Shown piece by piece: positions 1 to 9,805 of a stretch of 64,000 bases of DNA (position 1 is the first letter of the stretch; each line of letters begins with the position of its first letter). A program made the translations under genes and the position numbers. Below the pieces are notes generated by a model that ran no database searches, was not told where the DNA came from, and saw nothing but the letters and a program-made list of their open reading frames with translations. Source of the DNA: Sorangium cellulosum So0157-2 (GTDB lineage: Bacteria; Myxococcota_A; Polyangia; Polyangiales; Polyangiaceae); assembly GCF_000418325.1 (NCBI RefSeq), contig NC_021658.1:5939501-6003500 (forward strand), written 5' to 3'.

Positions 1-174
1 GAGAAGATCTTCAACATCCCCGGCATGGGCCGCTACTTCGTCGAGGCGGCCACGAACCGCGACTACAACCTCGTGATGGGGGTCATGCTCGTCTACGGCT
101 TCCTGCTCATGCTCTTCAACGCGCTCGTCGACGTGGCGTACGCCTTCATCGACCCGCGCGTGGAGCTGCGCTGA
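1..174 (+). CDS. Peptide/oligopeptide ABC transporter permease, C-terminal part (OppB/DppB type)
   Basis: The reading frame is open from the first base and ends with TGA at 172-174, so only the last 57 residues are present. They match the C-terminus of OppB/DppB inner-membrane permeases: the segment with IFNIPGMGRYFVEA (an 'F.IPG.G' motif), a final hydrophobic helix (VMGVMLVYGFLLMLFNALVDV) and the terminal YAFIDPRVELR, a typical 'DPR.R' ending. Two bases separate it from the downstream OppC-type gene, so it is the upstream member of the same operon. The substrate cannot be told from this fragment. Confidence 0.9.
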   Translation, partial: EKIFNIPGMGRYFVEAATNRDYNLVMGVMLVYGFLLMLFNALVDVAYAFIDPRVELR

Positions 175-176
175 CC

Positions 177-1250
177 ATGCCCGCCGCCCCCCCGCCGCCC
201 GCCGCAGAGGCCGCCGCGCCTGTCGACCCGCCCGCCGCGCCCGGCGACCTGCCCGCCGTCCCCGGCGGCGCGGCGCCGCGCCCGGCCGGCCCGCTGCGGC
301 TCGACGCCCTCGAGCAGGGGTCGAGCCTCGGGCGCGACGCGTGGCGGCGGCTCCGCAAGAACCGCGCGGCGGTCGCCTGCGGCGCCGTGCTCCTCGCGAT
401 GATCCTCGCCTGCATCCTCGTCCCCGAGCTCTCCAGCTACCGGTACGACAAGGCCGACCTCAAGCTCGGCGCGCAGCCGCCGTCGCTCGCGCACTGGATG
501 GGCACCGACTACTTCGGCCGCGACCTGATGGCCCGCGTCTTCTTCGGCGGGCGCATCTCCTTCGCCGTCGGCATCATCGCCACGCTCGTGAGCTTCGTCA
601 TCGGCGTGAGCTGGGGCGGCGTCGCCGGCTACTTCGGCGGCAAGGTCGACGCGATCATGATGCGCATCGTGGACGTGCTCTACACGTTCCCGTTCCTCAT
701 CCTCGTCATCCTGCTCATGGTCTTCTTCGCGAACGACCAGACGCCCCTCTACCGCGCCTGGAAGGTCGCGCTCGGCCTGTTCGTGCAGGATCCCTCGGAT
801 CCGAGCTATTTCCCCATCTTCCAAATCGTCGTCGTCTTCGCGGCCCTCGGCGGCATCTCGTGGCTCACGATGGCCCGCATCGTCCGCGGCCAGGTCATCG
901 CGCTGCGCAGCCAGCCGTTCATCGAGTCGGCCCGCTCGATCGGCGTCGGCCACGCCGCGCTGATCTTCCGGCACCTCGTGCCGAACGCGCTCGGCCCGAT
1001 CATCGTCTACACGACGCTCACCATCCCCGAGGTGATGATGACCGAGGCGTTCCTGAGCTTCCTCGGCCTCGGCACGCAGGAGCCGCTCTCGAGCTGGGGC
1101 CTGCTCGCGTCCACGGGCGCCGACGCGATGGACCTCTTCCCCTGGCAGCTCATCTTCCCGGCGCTGATGCTCGCGCTCACGCTGATCTGCTTCAACTTCC
1201 TCGGCGACGGGCTCCGCGACGCCCTCGATCCACGCATCCGAAAGGACTGA
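177..1250 (+). CDS. oppC: Peptide/oligopeptide ABC transporter permease (OppC/DppC type)
   Basis: This is the second inner-membrane permease of a peptide importer, 357 residues. The first 50 or so residues are an Ala/Pro-rich extension. A cytoplasmic basic stretch (WRRLRKNRAAVACG) and the first transmembrane helix (VLLAMILACILV) follow. The binding-protein-dependent transport domain covers roughly residues 110-350. It has the OppC signature around HWMGTDYFGRDLMARV and an EAA-type loop (ESARSIGVGHAALIFRHLVP) that contacts the ATPases. The ATG lies two bases after the stop of the upstream permease, so translation is probably coupled. Family assignment is firm. Oligopeptide versus dipeptide or nickel specificity is not resolved. 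Confidence 0.93.
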   Translation: MPAAPPPPAAEAAAPVDPPAAPGDLPAVPGGAAPRPAGPLRLDALEQGSSLGRDAWRRLRKNRAAVACGAVLLAMILACILVPELSSYRYDKADLKLGAQPPSLAHWMGTDYFGRDLMARVFFGGRISFAVGIIATLVSFVIGVSWGGVAGYFGGKVDAIMMRIVDVLYTFPFLILVILLMVFFANDQTPLYRAWKVALGLFVQDPSDPSYFPIFQIVVVFAALGGISWLTMARIVRGQVIALRSQPFIESARSIGVGHAALIFRHLVPNALGPIIVYTTLTIPEVMMTEAFLSFLGLGTQEPLSSWGLLASTGADAMDLFPWQLIFPALMLALTLICFNFLGDGLRDALDPRIRKD

Positions 1251-1293
1251 AGGGCTGCGCCGCCCCCGCGACGCGCGCGCGCCCAGACGAACC

Positions 1294-2303
1294 ATGCTGA
1301 TCGAGGTCAACAACCTGAAGACCCACTTCTTCACCGAGGAGGGGGTGGTGCGCGCGGTCGACGGCATCTCCTTCAGCCTCGATCGCGGCGAGGTGCTCGG
1401 GATCGTGGGCGAGTCGGGCTCGGGCAAGAGCGTGACGAGCCTCTCGCTGCTCCGGCTCATCCCCGACCCGCCGGGGCGGATCGTCGGCGGCCAGATCCTG
1501 CTCGAGTCCGAGGGGGGCGTCGTCGAGGACCTCGTGGAGGCGAGCGAGGCGCGGATGGAGCGCATCCGCGGCGACCGGATCGCGATGATCTTCCAGGACC
1601 CGATGACGTCGCTGAACCCCTACCTCCGGGTGAGCGAGCAGCTCATCGAGGTGCTGGAGCTGCACCGCGGCATGGGGCGCGCCGAGGCCCGCCGGCGCAG
1701 CGTCGAGATGCTGCAGGCGGTGGGCATCCCCGCGGCGGCGTCGCGGATCGACGACTACCCGCACCAGCTCTCGGGCGGGATGCGGCAGCGCGTGATGATC
1801 GCCATGGCGCTGCTCTGCGACCCGGATCTGCTCATCGCCGACGAGCCGACGACGGCGCTCGACGTCACGATCCAGGCGCAGATCCTGGACCTCATCCGGG
1901 AGCGGAAGGAGGCGCTCGGCGCGGCGGTCCTGCTCATCACGCACGACCTCGGCGTCGTCGCGAAGATGGCCGATCGCGTCGCGGTCATGTACGCCGGGCG
2001 CATCGTCGAGGAGGGCCCGGTCGGCGCCATCTTCCATGCCCCGCGGCACCCGTACACGATCGGCCTGTCGCGGTCGATCCCGCGGCTCGAGGGCCCGCGC
2101 GGCGCCGACCTCGTCCCCATCCCCGGGATGCCGCCGTCGCTCGCGCGCCTGCCGCCGGGCTGCCCGTTCCACCCGCGCTGCGCGCACGCGGTCGCCGCGT
2201 GCCGCGAGGAGGCGCCGCTGCCGCGGGTCGTCTCGGGCGAGGGGGACAGGAGGGCGCTGCACGTCGTGCGGTGCCATGTCGAGGACGTCGCCGGACGAGC
2301 GCC

Positions 2304-2307
<4 letters not shown>
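1294..2307 (+). CDS. oppD: Peptide ABC transporter ATP-binding protein (OppD/DppD type)
   Basis: Cytoplasmic ATPase of the importer, 337 residues. Walker A is GESGSGKS at about 39-46, the ABC signature LSGGMRQR at about 160-167, and Walker B with the catalytic glutamate LLIADEP follows at about 180-185, then a switch histidine (LLITHDLG). The C-terminus carries the oligopeptide/dipeptide transporter extension with the paired cysteines CPFHPRCAHAVAACR. In some Opp/Dpp ATPases this cysteine region binds an Fe-S cluster, which is not shown here. The stop codon overlaps the start of the second ATPase as ATGA, indicating translational coupling. Confidence 0.95.
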
Positions 2308-3320
<1,013 letters not shown>

Positions 3321-3445
3321 AGTGATCCGGCGGAGCGCAGTTCCCCACATCGGTTGAGCTCGCTATCCAGACATGACGGGGAATGTCCGATGACAGGATT
3401 TTCCTGACCTCTGTTTGGGTCGAGGAGGTTAGGATCCTTGGACCG

Positions 3446-4968
3446 ATGCCGCGAATTTCCGACGCCACGCTTCGCGCCCAGATCCCGACGGCCCTCCTCA
3501 TCGGCGGCGATCAGGCGCTGCTAGAGCGCTGCCAGACGGCAGCGATGGACGTGGGGATCGTCGTCAAGGCGTGCCCCGTATCGATGGCCGCGGCGCTGGC
3601 GGAGGAGCGCCGGCCTGTGGCCATCGTGGTCACGTCGTCGACCTACGCGCTGGCTCCCGACGGGTTCGAGGAGATCGCGCGCGACGTGGTGAGCACGCTC
3701 GTGCGCGTCGACGAGACGCTCACGGACGACGAGCTCGGGGCGATGCTCGGCACGGCGGCGCGCGAGAGCCGCAAGCAGCGCTCGTGGCAGCACACGCCGG
3801 GGCGCTACTCGCTGACGCCCGCGGACGACGGCGCGGGGCCGCGCTCGGAGCGCTGGACCCTCGGGGCGATGACGGACGCGTCGTCGCGGCGCGACGCCGA
3901 GGCGACGCCGCTGCCGCGCTCCGGGCCGCGGAGCGCGGGCGCGCAGGATCTCGCGTTCCGCGAGCGCGTCGCGGCCGCCGTGGCCTCGCAGCGGCCGGAG
4001 CGCTGGGCCGCCGGGGGCCAGGCGGAGGCGGCGCATCGCCCGCTCGATCCGGCGGCGCCGCGCGCGGAGCGCCTGGGCGTGATGGCGTTGACGTCGCGCG
4101 CGCTGCCCTCGTCGCCGCCGGCGCCGGCGCCGGCCGGCGTGGTGGCTGCGCGCCGGGACGGGTCGGTGCCGCCCGCGGGCAGGGCGGGCGCGTACGCGCG
4201 GCGGGACACGCCGATGCCGGGCTCGCAGCCGGCGGGCGGGTACGCGCGGCGGGATACGCCGGTGGCGGGCTCGCAGCTGGCAGCGACATACGCGCGGGGG
4301 GCGACGCTGCCGGCCGCCGCGCATCCGCGGCGGGACACGCCGGCGCCGCTGTCGCAGCCGGCGGTGCCTGGCTCGTGGTCGGCGGCCGGGCCGCCGCCTA
4401 CCTGCGGCGAGAGGGGCAGCCGGGGGTCGCGGTGCCGCGGCGGGACACGCCGGCGCCGCTGTCGCAGCCGGCGGTGCCTGGCTCGTGGTCGGCGGCCGGG
4501 GCGGCGTCCCGGCGCGAAGCGCTGGCGCCGAGCTCGCGCCCGGCCGCGCCGAGCTCACGGCCGGCCGGGGCGTCGTCCCGGCGCGAGGCGCTGGCGCCGA
4601 GCTCGCGCCCGGCCGCGCCGAGCTCGCGCCCGGCGGCGCCCCTGTCGCAGCCGGCGGTGCCGAGCTCGCGGCGGGAGGCGCAGCTCGCCGGGGCGCCTCT
4701 TCGGCAAGAGACGCCGGTGCCGGCCTCGCGGCGCGGAGCGGGGTACCCGCAGCCGGAGATCACGGCGGGGCAGGCGGGCGCGGCACCGTTGCAGCGGGAG
4801 GCGCTCGCGCCGGGCGCACTGGAAGGTGAGGCCCACGGCAGCCATTCCACGCCGCCGCCGAGCTCACACCGGGCCCCGCCTTCCTCCCGCAGAGCTCAGT
4901 TCCACGTCGACATCGCGCTCCTGTTCGACGAGCGAGGCCTGCCGCGCGCCGATCCAGAGGCGAAGTGA
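3446..4968 (+). CDS. Receiver-like protein with long Ala/Pro/Arg-rich repetitive tail; apparent -1 frameshift near 4390
   Basis: The ATG at 3446 is chosen as start; an in-frame ATG at 3383 is an alternative. The first 100 residues look like a degenerate response-regulator receiver or related alpha/beta fold (TALLIGGDQALLERC, RPVAIVVTSSTYALAPDG), but I see no clear phospho-acceptor aspartate cluster. The rest is a low-complexity tail built on repeats such as YARRDTP, PLSQPAVPGS and ASSRREALAPSSRP. The coherent repeat pattern leaves the first frame near 4390 and continues in the frame one base back to the stop at 4968 (DIALLFDERGLPRADPEAK). A single missing base inside a GC-rich repeat would explain this. 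It may be a real mutation or a sequence error. Function unknown. Confidence 0.6.
4325..4500 (+). repeat. 66-bp exact direct repeat inside the repetitive tail gene
   Basis: Bases 4325-4390 recur exactly at 4435-4500 (offset 110 bp). Both copies encode RRDTPAPLSQPAVPGSWSAA when read in the frame that fits the protein. The offset is not a multiple of three, so the copies lie in different frames. This accompanies the apparent frameshift of the host gene. Confidence 0.9.
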
Positions 4969-5171
4969 CGGCTCGGCCGGGCTGGATCGGCGCGGGGCAA
5001 CAGCGAGCGGGCTAGGGCGACCGGAGGAGAAGGGGCCAAGCGCCACGGCGCCCAGGAGCGGCGGCCACGGCCGTGCGCCTCCGCGCTCCGGTGATGGCGG
5101 GGGGCACGTCGGGTTCTCCCGCCAGCGCGTCGGGCTCTCCCGCGTTCGCGAGACGTCGCCGAGAGCTCGGC

Positions 5172-5573
5172 TCAGCCGCCGGCGGAGCCGCCGGGCCCGG
5201 GGGCCGCCGCGGGCGGGGGCGCCGTCTTCGCGACGTGCTCGGCGCGCCGCTTCTCCAGCAGCGACTCCCACTCTCGCCGCGGCATCGTCCGGACCGCGTA
5301 CGTGCCGTCCGGGCGCTTCTGCGTCAGATCCGCGACGTAGAACACGTCGCGCGTGCCCTCGGTCCGGTCCGAGAGCATGGCGCGCACCATCGCGCGGCCC
5401 TCGGCCGGCACGTCGGCCGGGCGGAGCTCGACGTGCGTGTCGCCCTTCTCGTCGATCCACGTGAGCATCAGGTTCGCCGTATCGTCGCGTAGCTCGAGCG
5501 GCGGCAGCTCGGCGGGGGCCTGCGCCGGGGCGGTGCCGTCGTCGCGCGGCTCCTTGCACGCCGGCGCGAGCGC
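5172..5573 (-). pseudogene. Lipoprotein-like gene fragment, copy 1 (C-terminal part with stop, start missing)
   Basis: On the minus strand the frame reads from a lipobox-like LAPACKEP, through NLMLTWIDEKGDTHVEL and TYAVRTMPRREWESLLEKR, to a TGA at 5172-5174. The product would be about 130 residues, a small secreted protein of no recognised family. No start codon or signal peptide belongs to it. Immediately upstream lies the truncated 3' end of a second copy in another frame, so the 5' end has been lost. It is best read as a gene damaged by the local duplication, or as an assembly artefact. Function unknown. Confidence 0.5.
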
Positions 5574-5897
5574 GCGGAGCCGCCGGGCCCGGGGGCCGCC
5601 GCGGGCGGGGGCGCCGTCTTCGCGACGTGCTCGGCGCGCCGCTTCTCCAGCAGCGACTCCCACTCTCGCCGCGGCATCGTCCGGACCGCGTACGTGCCGT
5701 CCGGGCGCTTCTGCGTCAGATCCGCGACGTAGAACACGTCGCGCGTGCCCTCGGTCCGGTCCGAGAGCATGGCGCGCACCATCGCGCGGCCCTCGGCCGG
5801 CACGTCGGCCGGGCGGAGCTCGACGTGCGTGTCGCCCTTCTCGTCGATCCACGTGAGCATCAGGTTCGCCGTATCGTCGCGTAGCTCGAGCGGCGGC
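5182..5897. repeat. 324-bp direct duplication (5182-5505 and 5574-5897)
   Basis: The two copies are offset by 392 bp, with 68 bp of unique sequence between them. The copy boundaries fall in GCGG/GGCGGC-rich sequence, which could supply the microhomology for the rearrangement. Confidence 0.85.
5574..5897 (-). pseudogene. Lipoprotein-like gene fragment, copy 2 (no start, no stop)
   Basis: These 324 bases are identical, as far as I can read, to 5182-5505. They encode the same internal stretch (LMLTWIDEKGDTHVEL to PPPAAAPGPGG) without the N-terminal lipobox region and without the final residues and stop. Upstream the copy joins abruptly to the Gly-rich tail of the next lipoprotein gene in a different frame. 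It cannot be expressed as a normal protein. Confidence 0.55.
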
Positions 5898-6498
5898 CGC
5901 CATCACCGCCCGCGCCGCCATCACCGCCCGAGCCGCCGTCACCGCCCGAGCCGCCGTCACCGCCCGCGCCACCGCCGCCGCCGTCACCGCCCGCGCCGCC
6001 GCTGCCGTCTTCACACGACGGCGCGACGGTCAGCGACAAGCTCCGGGTGAGCGGCTCCTGCTTGCTCTCGCCGCCGAGGATCGGCTCGCCCGCGTCGCTC
6101 ACGGCGGCGATGGTGATCTCGAGCTCACCGTAGCGTTCCTCGGGGTCGAGCGCGCCGAGGCGCACGTCGAGCACGCGGCCGGCCGCGGCGTTGTTCCTCT
6201 CGCCGCCGACGCTGAGCACGAGGTGCCCGCACTGCCGGTACGTCAAGCAGGTGCCGGGAGGGCGGAGGAGGAGCTCGGAGACCGTGACGCTGACCGGAAC
6301 CGTCGGCACATCGTCGGACGAGGCGTCCGAGGGCTCCCCGATCGCGACGCAGGCGCCGTCCTTCGGGCTCACGATCTCGAGCTGGGGCACTCCGGTCGGG
6401 CCGGGGGCGGTCGATGTCTCATCGTCGCTGCAGCCGGAAGCGCCGGCGAGCCCGGCGACGAGGACGAGCGCGAGCCGCGCAACCATCGGAGATGCCAT
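5860..6498 (-). CDS. Secreted lipoprotein with Gly-rich C-terminus (probably truncated), function unknown
   Basis: The chosen start is the ATG at 6498, giving MASPMVARLALVLVAGLAGA followed by the lipobox Cys in GASGCSDDE. This is a standard lipoprotein signal; an ATG further upstream would add an unnatural extension. The mature part has a beta-rich segment (VPQLEIVSPKDGACVAIGEP) resembling an extracellular Ig-like domain, two or three cysteines, and a Gly/Asp repeat tail (GGDGGSGGDGG). After about 203 residues the frame runs into the duplicated fragment and stops with SSYATIRRT. That end is out of frame relative to the neighbouring gene, so the natural C-terminus is probably lost. It is likely exported and lipid-anchored. 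Confidence 0.6.
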   Translation of the reverse strand: MASPMVARLALVLVAGLAGASGCSDDETSTAPGPTGVPQLEIVSPKDGACVAIGEPSDASSDDVPTVPVSVTVSELLLRPPGTCLTYRQCGHLVLSVGGERNNAAAGRVLDVRLGALDPEERYGELEITIAAVSDAGEPILGGESKQEPLTRSLSLTVAPSCEDGSGGAGGDGGGGGAGGDGGSGGDGGSGGDGGAGGDGGRRSSYATIRRT

Positions 6499-6667
6499 GC
6501 CGCGCGGTTTATCCGTTGGCGTGGCGCCGGGCAATCTCTTCGTCCACGGCGGCCATCTCGCGGCCCGCGGAGGGCCCTCCGGCCAGGGTCCCGGCGGGCG
6601 GGCGCTCCTCCGCGGCGGCGCTCATCGGGTGACCGGCGGCGCGGCCGAGGCTAAGCTTCGCGCGGCC

Positions 6668-7018
6668 ATGACGACAGCGACGAGGCAGGAGTCGATCCAG
6701 AGCAAGCTCGCCCGCGCGCTCGAGCCCGTGCACCTCGAGGTGGAGAACGAGAGCCGCATGCACAGCGTGCCGGCGGGCTCGGAGACGCATTTCAAGGTGC
6801 TCGTGGTGAGCGAGGCGTTCCGGGGCCTGAGCCCCCTCGAGCGCCACCGGCGCGTCAACGAGGTCGTGCGCGAGGAGTTCGGCGCCGGGCTGCACGCCCT
6901 GACGATCCGCGCGATGACGCCGGACGAGTGGGAGCGGCAGGGGAGCGCGGGCTTCCGCTCGCCCGCGTGCCTGGGCGGCTCCAAGGGGACGCCGGATCCC
7001 GGCGCGGCGTCGAGCTGA
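6668..7018 (+). CDS. bolA: BolA family protein
   Basis: A 116-residue cytoplasmic protein. The BolA core spans about residues 8-85: SKLARALEPVHLEVENESRMH, the family's typical 'H..V..ES..H' stretch, then GSETHFKVLVVSEAF and LSPLERHRRVNEVVREEF. The conserved 'R...V' helix is followed by LHALTIRAMTPDEW. BolA proteins partner with monothiol glutaredoxins in Fe-S cluster handling and affect cell shape and biofilm genes in enterobacteria. No glutaredoxin is adjacent here. The ATG at 6668 gives the usual family length; about 20 extra residues at the C-terminus are low in complexity. The metallophosphoesterase gene starts 14 bases downstream, so the two may be co-transcribed. Confidence 0.93.
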   Translation: MTTATRQESIQSKLARALEPVHLEVENESRMHSVPAGSETHFKVLVVSEAFRGLSPLERHRRVNEVVREEFGAGLHALTIRAMTPDEWERQGSAGFRSPACLGGSKGTPDPGAASS

Positions 7019-7032
7019 GCGGCGAGGCGCGG

Positions 7033-7845
7033 ATGGAGCTCGTCGTCGCGCTCGTCTCGGACCTGCACTTCGGCCCGCAGGCGTCGTTCGGGGGCAAGCT
7101 GCGCAAGCTCACGGGCGATGCGCCCGCGCTGACGCGCGCCTTCGTGGAGCGCATGAACGAGGTCACGCGGCCCGACCTCGTCGTGAACCTGGGCGACGAC
7201 ATCGAGGACGAGGGTCCCGAGGCCGATCGGGCGCGTTACGGCGAGTGCATCGCGGCGCTCCGCGGCGTGCGGGCCGAGCTCTTTCACGTCGCCGGCAACC
7301 ACGACGTGATCCACCTGAGCGAGGCCGAGCTGCTGTCCGCCTGGGGGAGGCCCGAGGTGACGCGGCTCCACTACTCGTTCGACCGCGGCGGGTACCACTT
7401 CACGGTCCTCCACACGCGCGAGCGCAAGGATCACGACGTGTCGGTGGGGCCCGAGCAGCTCGCCTGGCTCGCCGAGGACCTCGCGGGGACCTCGCTGCCC
7501 AAGGTCGTGCTGATGCACCACAGCGCGGCCGATCAGGATCTCCGGGGCAACCGCTGGTTCGAGGGGAGCCCGCACATCTGCCTCGTGCGCGAGCGGCGCG
7601 CCATGCGGAAGCTCTTCGAGGAGCACGGCGTCCTCGCGGTCTTCAACGGCCACCTGCACTGGAACCACCTCGACGTGATCCGCGGCATCCCGTACGTGAC
7701 GCTCCAGAGCTTGATCGAGAACCTCGACGACGACGCGCCGGGCCGCCCCGCGGCCGCGCACGCCGTGGTGCGCCTCGGCCCGAAGCGCGTCGTGGTCGAG
7801 ATCGAGGGCGCGGAGCGGGCGCGGTACCAGTTCGACCGGCGGTAG
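7033..7845 (+). CDS. Calcineurin-like metallophosphoesterase
   Basis: A 270-residue protein with the complete metallophosphoesterase motif set: D-x-H in SDLHFG (residues 10-12), GDD in VNLGDDIEDEG, the GNHD motif in VAGNHDVIH, a mid-protein His pair (VLMHHSAADQD), and the closing GHxH motif in FNGHLHWNH. These residues hold two metal ions that hydrolyse phospho-mono- or diesters. No signal peptide is visible, so it should act in the cytoplasm. The start ATG at 7033 places the first motif ten residues in, as usual. The substrate is unknown; cyclic-nucleotide phosphodiesterase and protein phosphatase are both possible. It probably forms a transcription unit with bolA. Confidence 0.9.
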   Translation: MELVVALVSDLHFGPQASFGGKLRKLTGDAPALTRAFVERMNEVTRPDLVVNLGDDIEDEGPEADRARYGECIAALRGVRAELFHVAGNHDVIHLSEAELLSAWGRPEVTRLHYSFDRGGYHFTVLHTRERKDHDVSVGPEQLAWLAEDLAGTSLPKVVLMHHSAADQDLRGNRWFEGSPHICLVRERRAMRKLFEEHGVLAVFNGHLHWNHLDVIRGIPYVTLQSLIENLDDDAPGRPAAAHAVVRLGPKRVVVEIEGAERARYQFDRR

Positions 7846-7944
7846 GGGGCGTCGGCCGGCGGCTCCGCGGGCGCCTCACCTGCGGCCGGGGGTGCGGCCG
7901 AGCGGGCGGCCGCCTCCGGGCCGGCGTGGCGGCGCTTCCCCGGA

Positions 7945-9012
7945 TCAGGCCCGCCGGGCGCGTTTGCGTGCCGCAGGGCGCCGCGTCGCTGCGGGGCGCG
8001 TGCCGTCCTCGTCGAGGACGTCCTCCGGCGTCGGGGCCGTGAGCACCCGCGTCGTCCAGGCGACGAGCGCCGCCTCGTTCGCGGCCAGGATCCGGGCGCT
8101 CACGTCGGCAGGCACCGCGCCGAACCGGGCCGCGAGCAGCTCCAGGAGCGTCTGTGCGCGCCCTTGTGCGCGCCCCTGCGCTCGCCCCCTGCGTTCGCCC
8201 CTGCGTTCGATCTCGTCCAGCGTGTTCACGATAGCCTCCTGGGCCCGCGGGCCCGCCGCTTTCTCCAAGAGCCGTCCGATCTTCCGCGCGCTGAAGCGCG
8301 CGTGCGTGGCCACAAGATAGCGCAAGAGCGCCTCCAGGGCAGCGAGCCCGCTCGGCGCCTGCAGCACCTCGTCCAGCGCGGCCGCGATGCGGCCGATCTC
8401 CCGCTCGAGCCGCGCGTCGTCGCCGGACACCGAGAGGCACCACAGCACCACCTATCCCAGCGCCGTCAGCGCCTGCTCCACCAGATCGCCGGCGCGCCCG
8501 CCGCTCACGTCGATCAGGCGCAGCTCGAAGCGCGGCGTGTGCGGCAGGAGCGCCGCCCGCGCCGGTCCATCGATCGCGACGATGTCCTCGAAGGCCCTGG
8601 CCGCCGTCCACCCCGTGTCGCTGTGATGGACCAGCACCGGCATGACCGGCGGCAGCTTCTTCAGTCCCGGCTGTTCGCGGACGAGCTGCTCCCAAAGGCG
8701 CATCATGTACAGGCCCATGCGGAAGACCATCAGCGCCTCGACGTCGCGCTGCTGCTCGACGATCACGTAAACGTAGACCCGCCCCTCTCCGATCCTGGCG
8801 GAGAGCACGAGATCGCTATGGCGGCTGCGCAGCGCGCGGTCGACGAAGCTGCCCTTCTCGACGCGCAGCGTGCCCCATCGCACGGCGGCGACCAGCGGCG
8901 GCGGCAGCGCGGCCTTCAGCAGGCCGACGGCGTGCTCGCGCTGGGAGAAGGTCCACTGGAACAGCGCATCGTGGGGCGAGCTCAGCGCACGCTTGCGCGG
9001 CGACTTCGGCAT
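7945..9012 (-). pseudogene. Rpn/YhgA-like PD-(D/E)XK nuclease family gene interrupted by in-frame amber codon
   Basis: From the ATG at 9012 the frame encodes MPKSPRKRALSSPHDALFQ, then SRHSDLVLSARIGEGRVYVYVIVEQQRDVEALMVFR. This is the hallmark of the Rpn/transposase_31-like family (D of 'SDL', then 'vivEqQ' in a PD-(D/E)XK-type core). After DLVEQALTALG comes TAG at 8452-8454. The same frame then continues without gap as VVLWCLSVSGDDARLEREI and the family's C-terminal helical part (RGRAQGRAQGRAQTLLELLAARFG) to 7945. One base change (probably CAG to TAG) explains the split. The family promotes recombination or DNA cleavage in E. coli. The two halves may be separately made, since GTG codons follow the stop, but loss of function is more likely. 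Confidence 0.75.
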
Positions 9013-9388
9013 GGGGCAACCCTCGATGACCGACGCGCAGGAGGCAAGTCTTCGGAAGAGAAGTCGATGCGCAGGCGATAGGATGCTTTTTGACGCACGA
9101 AGAGCGTGAGAGCGAGTATGCCAGTTTCTGCGATGTTGCACCGCGTTCGGCGGCAAACAGGAATCGTTCGGTGCAATGCACAAGGAAACTCCAGCGCTTG
9201 CTGGAGCGGCCCCGATTCGTTCTGAAATCGCCTCAGCATGCTCGAGGACGCCGGGGAGCCATCGGCTTCGACACGCTGGTGCCGCTCGAGACGTCGAGGT
9301 GTCGGCACGCGTCCCGACGAGCCATCCTGTGGCCACGTCGATGTGCTGGTGAGGACAGCGATCGGCTGCCCTCCGGGCGCCGGTCGCC
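9013..9388. other. Non-coding stretch between Rpn-like gene and CBS gene
   Basis: No convincing coding frame. It should hold the promoter of the minus-strand Rpn-like gene. Its sequence is lower in GC than its surroundings near 9060-9180. I see no clear hairpin or known element. Confidence 0.5.
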
Positions 9389-9805
9389 TCAGGCGGAGGT
9401 CGGCGGGACCGGCAGCACCCGCTCCACGAGGTAGCGGAGGATGTCCTCGGGCGTGATGATCCCGACGAGCCGCCCCTCGCGCACGACCGGCAGATGGTGG
9501 ATCCGGTTCTCGCGGAGCAGCGTCATCACCTCGTCGGTGGGCATGAACTCGTCCACGCAGATCGGCGGGGTGCTCATCACGTCCGCGGCCGTCATGCCCT
9601 CGTACTCCTCGCGCAGGAGCGCGCCCAGGAGATCCGTCTCGCTGACGAACCCGACGATGTGGTGCCCCTCGTCGATGACCGGCGCACCGCTCAGGTTCTG
9701 CTGCGCGAACAGCTGCAGCATGTCGGTGACCGGCGTGCCCTGCTCCAAAGCGATCACGCGCTCGGTCATCAGATTGCGCGCATGGCCCTTCATGGTCTGC
9801 GGCAT
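9389..9805 (-). CDS. CBS-domain pair protein
   Basis: A small protein of about 138 residues made of two CBS motifs. The first runs over MTERVIALEQGTPVTDML to GAPVIDEGHHIVGFVSETDL; the second over AADVMSTPPICVDEFMPTDE to HHLPVVREGRLVGIITPEDI. CBS pairs bind adenosyl ligands such as AMP, ATP or SAM and act as energy or redox sensors; stand-alone pairs usually regulate a partner. The start is uncertain: ATG at 9805 (MPQTMKG) or 9793. The upstream frame is open but shows no protein-like sequence. No partner gene is adjacent, so its target is unknown. Confidence 0.85.
   Translation of the reverse strand: MPQTMKGHARNLMTERVIALEQGTPVTDMLQLFAQQNLSGAPVIDEGHHIVGFVSETDLLGALLREEYEGMTAADVMSTPPICVDEFMPTDEVMTLLRENRIHHLPVVREGRLVGIITPEDILRYLVERVLPVPPTSA

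Noticed and set aside
7945..9012. Complete transposon around the Rpn-like gene
   Set aside because: No terminal inverted repeats or target duplications were found near 7850-7945 or 9012-9390.
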